Below are positions 60,960 to 64,000 of a stretch of 64,000 nt of DNA, piece after piece. The translations under genes and the position numbers were made by a program. This stretch comes from an uncultured bacterium. Its GTDB lineage: Bacteria; Cloacimonadota; Cloacimonadia; Cloacimonadales; Cloacimonadaceae. The notes beneath the pieces were generated by a model that ran no database searches, was not told the DNA's origin, and was given only the letters and a program-made list of their open reading frames with translations. Every line of letters begins with the position of its first letter. Position 1 is the first letter of the stretch. Location: positions 27,616-91,615 of the forward strand of contig CALLHY010000063.1 of assembly GCA_938009275.1 (NCBI GenBank), written 5' to 3'.

Positions 60960-61640
60960 CTACAAATCGTGTTTGGAAGCACAGTCCTGGCAGGCGATAT
61001 GGCTAAAATCGGCATCAGGATGCTTAATCATATACTTCTCAAATGGATGCCACAGACCGTCCTGACCTTTTATCTTCTTGCAATATGGGCATACGTAAAC
61101 CATTCCACGGAATTGCTGGATTTCTCGTAAATAGTCTATAACCTTTTTGTTTCTGTCGCCCAATAGCTGATTTGCATACAGAATACTGATGTCATACTGG
61201 ATGAGGTTACGTAGCTTATCCATAAGCTTTTCTATATCAATTGAATAGTGATTTTCTTTGTTGTCTAACACACACAGCGTTCCAAAGGGCTTACCATCGG
61301 GTTTCTCTATTGGGAAACCTAAGTATGAAATCATGTTAAGTTTCACATCTGGATTATTGCGCCATACCGGGTCTGATAAAGCATTTGGAACCAGCAATTC
61401 CCTCTTGTTATTTATAACATGCTCGCAGTATAGGCCAGAGTTATGCATCACTTCATGCTCACCAACATGATAGGGGTTAGATTCTGAATTACTGGAAACA
61501 AAAACCTCAATGCTTGGATCGGTGAATCTCATTATCAAGGCAGATGGAATCTTTAAGATCGAGGCAAGCATATCTACAATGTCTTGCCAGTTCTTTAGCT
61601 GCTCGGCGGGTACTACTAAGTCAATCTTGTTGGGTAGCAT
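60960..61640 (-). CDS. GAF-domain protein with zinc-ribbon-like C-terminus
   Basis: The 226-residue protein has a GAF domain from about residue 15 to 160 (SALIMRFTDPSIEVFVSSNS, ISYLGFPIEKPDGKPFGTLC). Its C-terminus reads VCPYCKKIKGQDGLWHPFEK, then an Asp-Phe-Ser-His stretch and the pair Cys-Gln-Asp-Cys. The Cys-x-x-Cys...Cys-x-x-Cys order, with His between, looks like a metal site often found after GAF or PAS domains in sensor proteins. Start at 61640 follows AAGGAG by eight bases; a TTG at 61646 is closer but badly spaced. It is convergent with the hybrid kinase gene. Ligand unknown; possible sensor without a kinase domain. Confidence 0.85.
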   Translation of the reverse strand: MLPNKIDLVVPAEQLKNWQDIVDMLASILKIPSALIMRFTDPSIEVFVSSNSESNPYHVGEHEVMHNSGLYCEHVINNKRELLVPNALSDPVWRNNPDVKLNMISYLGFPIEKPDGKPFGTLCVLDNKENHYSIDIEKLMDKLRNLIQYDISILYANQLLGDRNKKVIDYLREIQQFRGMVYVCPYCKKIKGQDGLWHPFEKYMIKHPDADFSHIACQDCASKHDL

Positions 61641-61845
61641 TATCAATGCTCCTTACTTTTATCATCATGTTTACTACGCAATTTCGGGCACTACAATGTA
61701 AGGTTACTGCACTCAATATTATAAGTAGATTATACCTGACTGGCAAACAGGTATTCTCTCTGTAGCCATAACTGAAGTCCCTCTGCATATTCGTCTTGCT
61801 ATATTATTCGGGATATCTGCTTCCTCACAACATCGTGCGTAATGC

Positions 61846-62235
61846 TTATAGTTCATGGGTGTAATCCGTGTAATGATTCACTTCAGGCAATAGCTCCGCT
61901 TCCACCGCCTTCTTGATGCTGATGCAAGACAAATCTCGCACGGAGATTTCTTCTCGGGTGAGGGTTAAGAGGACAATGCTGCTGTCCTGCTTTGCCATAT
62001 CACGCATCAGTTTTACATACAGCATACTCCAGGAACGGATCTGTTTGCTCGCACCGTAGCGTAAGGCTCTATAATGGTAGATATAGCTCTTCATATCTTC
62101 TATGTAGGCTGTACTGGGCTGCAACATGAAGATGTTTTTGCTTATAGAACCAAGCCTGTGGTTGTGTTCGGTGATACGCGGATAACTGTAGCGACGCACA
62201 AACACGCGGTTGTTAACCCTGTCCATGCAATACAC
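61846..62235 (-). CDS. Possible hypothetical gene running into a repeat module
   Basis: An open frame of 129 codons starts with GTG at 62235 (next ATG at 62226). The protein is basic at the N-terminus (VNNRVFVRRYSYPRITEHNH) and contains FMLQPSTAYIEDMKSYIYHY. No known domain is recognised and no ribosome site was found before the start. The frame stays open upstream into the palindrome module at 62261-62352 until a TGA there, which suggests the original 5' end was replaced by the repeat. It could also be a chance frame; I lean slightly to a damaged gene. Confidence 0.4.
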   Translation of the reverse strand: MYCMDRVNNRVFVRRYSYPRITEHNHRLGSISKNIFMLQPSTAYIEDMKSYIYHYRALRYGASKQIRSWSMLYVKLMRDMAKQDSSIVLLTLTREEISVRDLSCISIKKAVEAELLPEVNHYTDYTHEL

Positions 62236-62260
62236 GATGCCGCCACGTCTACCACCCTGT

Positions 62261-62352
62261 CGTTCCCGAGAAATCGGGAATCCAGCAAAAGCAAAACGTC
62301 AAGATGACGTTTCTACCACCCTCTGTCGTTCCCGAGTAGGCTGGAATCCAGC
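62261..62352 (-). repeat. Composite palindrome module, copy in minus orientation
   Basis: Three hairpins in a row: TTCCCGA/TCGGGAA (62263-62280), AACGTCA-AGA-TGACGTT (62295-62311), and a mixed one, TTCCCGAGTAGGCTGGAA (62330-62347), all joined by ATCCAG and TCTACCACCC linkers. The same order appears in opposite orientation at 63741-63840 and 63918-64000. Confidence 0.85.
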
Positions 62353-62728
62353 TCTTTTTATCTTTCCCGTCATACCAACAAGGGTTCCTCCCAGCGAAGG
62401 CTGGGACAGGAATCCAGCCCACTATAACCCCCTAACCTCATCACTCCATCACATCATTACTTCATCACCATACAACCCCTTACATATATATGCTGTTTTC
62501 TGCCTCTGTTTTGCTGTTTTTGCAAAAATACAACGAATACCTCACACCTACTATACATAAACTATACAAACACCAATGTCCTACAATGCGATTCCCGCCT
62601 TTTTCCCGCGTTTTATCCGGGAATCTCGCGGGAATATGCCCGCCGGAGGGTGGTGGCTATTAGGTTTAATAGTAGTGTTTTTTAAGTATTGACAAGAATA
62701 CTATGTTTATTTTGCATTATTTCCATTT
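62353..62728. other. Non-coding repeat-rich stretch before the GIY-YIG genes
   Basis: A further hairpin lies at 62384-62416 (TTCCTCCCAGC/GCTGGGACAGGAA). C/A-rich low-complexity DNA follows to about 62500, and a TCCCGCG/CGCGGGA patchwork lies at about 62600-62650. No gene is supported here. The stretch near 62661-62728 is the start of the duplicated unit. Confidence 0.6.
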
Positions 62729-62800
62729 CGTCATTCCAGCGCAGGCATACCGTCATTCCAGCGCAGGCATGCCGTCATTCCAGCGCAGGCTGGAATCCAG
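62729..62800 (+). repeat. Three 22-bp tandem repeats ending in a palindrome
   Basis: Units begin at 62729, 62751 and 62773, each opening with CGTCATTCCAGCGCAGGC. The third completes the hairpin CATTCCAGC/GCTGGAATC with the ATCCAG tail. The array sits 55 bases before the first GIY-YIG start codon. The second gene has one intact unit and one degenerate unit at the same place. Confidence 0.9.
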
Positions 62801-62854
62801 TTCTTTTAATCTTTTAACCACATACCACAGAACAATGCATCCAGCGAGGTAACC

Positions 62855-63157
62855 ATGCCAAAGCACTTTTACGTCTATATCCTTGCCAGCGGTAAGAATG
62901 GCACACTGTACACGGGAATGACCAGTAACCTTCCCAGACGCATCATGGAGCATAAACAGCACATCCTAAAAGGCTTTACGGACAATTACAATGTCACTAA
63001 GCTGGTCTTTGCCGAACGGCACGAAACCTTTGCCAGCGCTGCCACCCGTGAGAAACAAATAAAAACCTGGCAGCGAAAGTGGAAACTGCGTTTGATAGAA
63101 GAACTAAACCCGGAATGGAAAGACTTGGCAGAAGAAAGCGGGTATGTGTGGGATTAG
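62855..63157 (+). CDS. GIY-YIG nuclease-family protein, copy 1
   Basis: The 100-residue protein is a single GIY-YIG domain of the small YhbQ/UPF0213 type. It shows FYVYILASGKNGTLYTGMTS (the VYI...YTG pair), NLPRRIMEHKQHILKGFTDN with the catalytic-type Arg, and ATREKQIKTWQRKWKLRLIE with the conserved Glu. No extra DNA-binding domain is present. GAGG is five bases before the ATG. It is nearly identical to the gene at 63436 and lies between palindromic repeats that share its orientation. Known small members have unclear roles; nuclease activity is inferred from the domain. Confidence 0.9.
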   Translation: MPKHFYVYILASGKNGTLYTGMTSNLPRRIMEHKQHILKGFTDNYNVTKLVFAERHETFASAATREKQIKTWQRKWKLRLIEELNPEWKDLAEESGYVWD

Positions 63158-63164
63158 AAAAGAA

Positions 63165-63192
63165 CTGGATTCCAGCCTGCGCTGGAATGACG
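63165..63192 (+). repeat. CTGGAATCC palindrome after GIY-YIG copy 1
   Basis: TTCCAGCCTGCGCTGGAA forms a hairpin within the longer CTGGATTCCAGC...GGAATGACGG unit, starting eight bases after the stop at 63157. It is the inverse of the repeat before the gene, so the gene is framed by inverted copies. Confidence 0.88.
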
Positions 63193-63353
63193 GAGGAGTG
63201 GAACTTGTGGGGCAGGGTGGTGGTACTGGTAGGTAATGGGAATTAGATCGGTGTCCCATGGTTTTTCGGTTTAATAGTAGTGGTTTAAGTATCGACCAGA
63301 ATACTATGTTAATTTTGTATCAATTTTATACAGTCACTCCAGCGTAGGTTTCC

Positions 63354-63380
63354 CGTCATTCCAGCGCAGGCTGGAATCCA
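63354..63380 (+). repeat. CATTCCAGC palindrome before GIY-YIG copy 2
   Basis: CGTCATTCCAGCGCAGGCTG continues to GGAATCCAG and matches the third 22-bp unit before copy 1. A degenerate copy (GTCACTCCAGCGTAGGTTTC) lies 22 bases earlier. Confidence 0.88.
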
Positions 63381-63435
63381 GTTCTTTTAATCTTTTAAAC
63401 ACTTACCACACAACAATGTATCCAGCGAGGTAACC

Positions 63436-63738
63436 ATGCCAAAGCACTTGTACGTCTATATCCTTGCCAGCGGTAAGAATGGCATACTGTACACGGGAAT
63501 GACCAGTAACCTTCCCAGACGCATCATGGAGCATAAACAGCACATCCTAAAAGGCTTTACGGACAATTACAATGTCACTAAGCTGGTCTTTGCCGAACGG
63601 CACGAAACCTTTGCCAGCGCTGCCACCCGTGAGAAACAAATAAAAACCTGGCAGCGAAAGTGGAAACTGCGTTTGATAGAAGAACTAAACCCGGAATGGA
63701 AAGACTTGGTGGAAGAAAGCGGATATGTGTGGGATTAG
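63436..63738 (+). CDS. GIY-YIG nuclease-family protein, copy 2
   Basis: The 100-residue product differs from copy 1 at only three residues (Phe5Leu, Thr17Ile, Ala92Val). By eye the two genes differ at five of 303 bases. The same motifs are intact: LYVYILASGKNGILYTGMTS, NLPRRIMEHKQ and ATREKQIKTW. The start-to-start distance is 581 bases. Upstream flanks of the two copies are related but much more diverged than the genes, with several small indels. Both copies look functional. Either a recent tandem duplication with later flank change, or gene conversion, could explain this. Confidence 0.9.
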   Translation: MPKHLYVYILASGKNGILYTGMTSNLPRRIMEHKQHILKGFTDNYNVTKLVFAERHETFASAATREKQIKTWQRKWKLRLIEELNPEWKDLVEESGYVWD

Positions 63739-63740
63739 AA

Positions 63741-63840
63741 AAGAACTGGATTCCAGCCTGCGCTGGAATGACAGGGGGTGGTAGAAACGTCATCCTGACG
63801 TTTTGGTTTTACTGGATTCCCGACTACTCGGGAACGACAG
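63741..63840 (+). repeat. Composite palindrome module after GIY-YIG copy 2
   Basis: The module starts AGAACTGGATTCCAGCCTGC and contains the GCTGGAA hairpin, the AACGTCA/TGACGTT hairpin (63786-63802) and the TTCCCGACTACTCGGGAA hairpin. In reverse complement it has the same order as the module at 62261-62352. Confidence 0.9.
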
Positions 63841-63917
63841 GGGGGTGATAAAGTAACGTAGTGACAAAGTGAAGATGTGGATAGTGTAATGCTGATATGG
63901 AGTAACAAGTTTTGAAA

Positions 63918-64000
63918 AGAACTGGATTCCAGCCTGCGCTGGAACGACAGGGGGTGGTAGAAACGTCATCCTGACGTTTTGGTTTTACTGGATTCCCGAC
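63918..64000 (+). repeat. Composite palindrome module, cut by the right edge
   Basis: This is a second direct copy of the module at 63741, displaced by 177 bases and almost identical over its 83 visible bases (one C for T near the first hairpin). It ends at the window edge inside the third hairpin. Confidence 0.9.

Noticed and set aside
62210..62560. Open frames across the hairpin modules on the plus strand
   Set aside because: They consist of translated repeats and low-complexity DNA, without ribosome sites or conserved motifs.
62729..63380. Regular repeats as a possible CRISPR array
   Set aside because: The 22-bp units are directly adjacent with no spacers, and the other copies lie at irregular distances. 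No cas gene is in the window.
1..64000. tRNA or rRNA genes
   Set aside because: No cloverleaf with a T-arm GTTCRANNC motif and no rRNA-like stretch was recognised in the gaps; a covariance search was not possible.

Overview
This window looks like a chromosomal segment of a Gram-negative bacterium, most probably of the Candidatus Cloacimonadota (Cloacimonetes) or a neighbouring FCB-type lineage. That placement is an inference. It rests on several proteins ending in a type IX-like C-terminal sorting domain (YPNPFN opening, Gly-Val-Tyr-Phe near the end), many lipoproteins, an RND/TolC efflux set, moderate GC content and dense operons. No rRNA, tRNA or CRISPR array was seen.

Layout. 1-2200: a truncated left-edge gene and a DUF2089/DUF4097 two-gene operon. 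2223-8975 (minus): a surface-polysaccharide block with a nucleotide-sugar dehydrogenase-like protein, three glycosyltransferases, a flippase and an EamA transporter. 8977-13378 (minus): a secreted protein, then cdsA, uppS and prfB, with prfB read through a programmed +1 frameshift. 13379-14270: a non-coding stretch of short tandem repeats, including a G-quadruplex-like array. 14271-16764: a lipoprotein whose sorting domain is cut off, and a secreted repeat protein. 16984-23343 (minus): tetR, tolC-like, adaptor, RND pump and a NifU-like protein. 23707-35302 (minus): a long translation and cell-division block, infC-rpmI-rplT-pheS-pheT-coiled coil-zapA-6S RNA-rny-ymdB-folD-lipoprotein, ending in a strong terminator. 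35506-36559: a REP-associated transposase (RAYT) with three 103-bp multi-hairpin repeats. 37796-40217: a BsuBI/PstI-type restriction-modification pair. 40572-50461: an exported C45-like Ntn hydrolase, a MATE pump, rocD, era, asnB, a WHy-domain lipoprotein and an outer-membrane protein. 50655-55994 (minus): two SGNH hydrolases, an MBOAT acyltransferase and manA. 56259-61640: a TonB-like lipoprotein, a three-gene phosphorelay cluster and a GAF protein. 61846-64000: a palindrome-rich zone holding two nearly identical GIY-YIG nuclease genes.

How the parts fit. The envelope theme dominates: polysaccharide assembly (2-9 kb), lipid and undecaprenyl precursors (cdsA, uppS), O-acyl modification (50-56 kb), efflux and several exported proteins. 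The two repeat systems (RAYT with 103-bp elements, GIY-YIG with composite palindromes) are the most unusual parts. Both pair a small nuclease-like gene with hairpin repeats that surround it. Further odd points are an RND pump without its usual transmembrane aspartates, a FolD without its usual catalytic lysine, and a prfB frameshift site with TGAT in place of TGAC.
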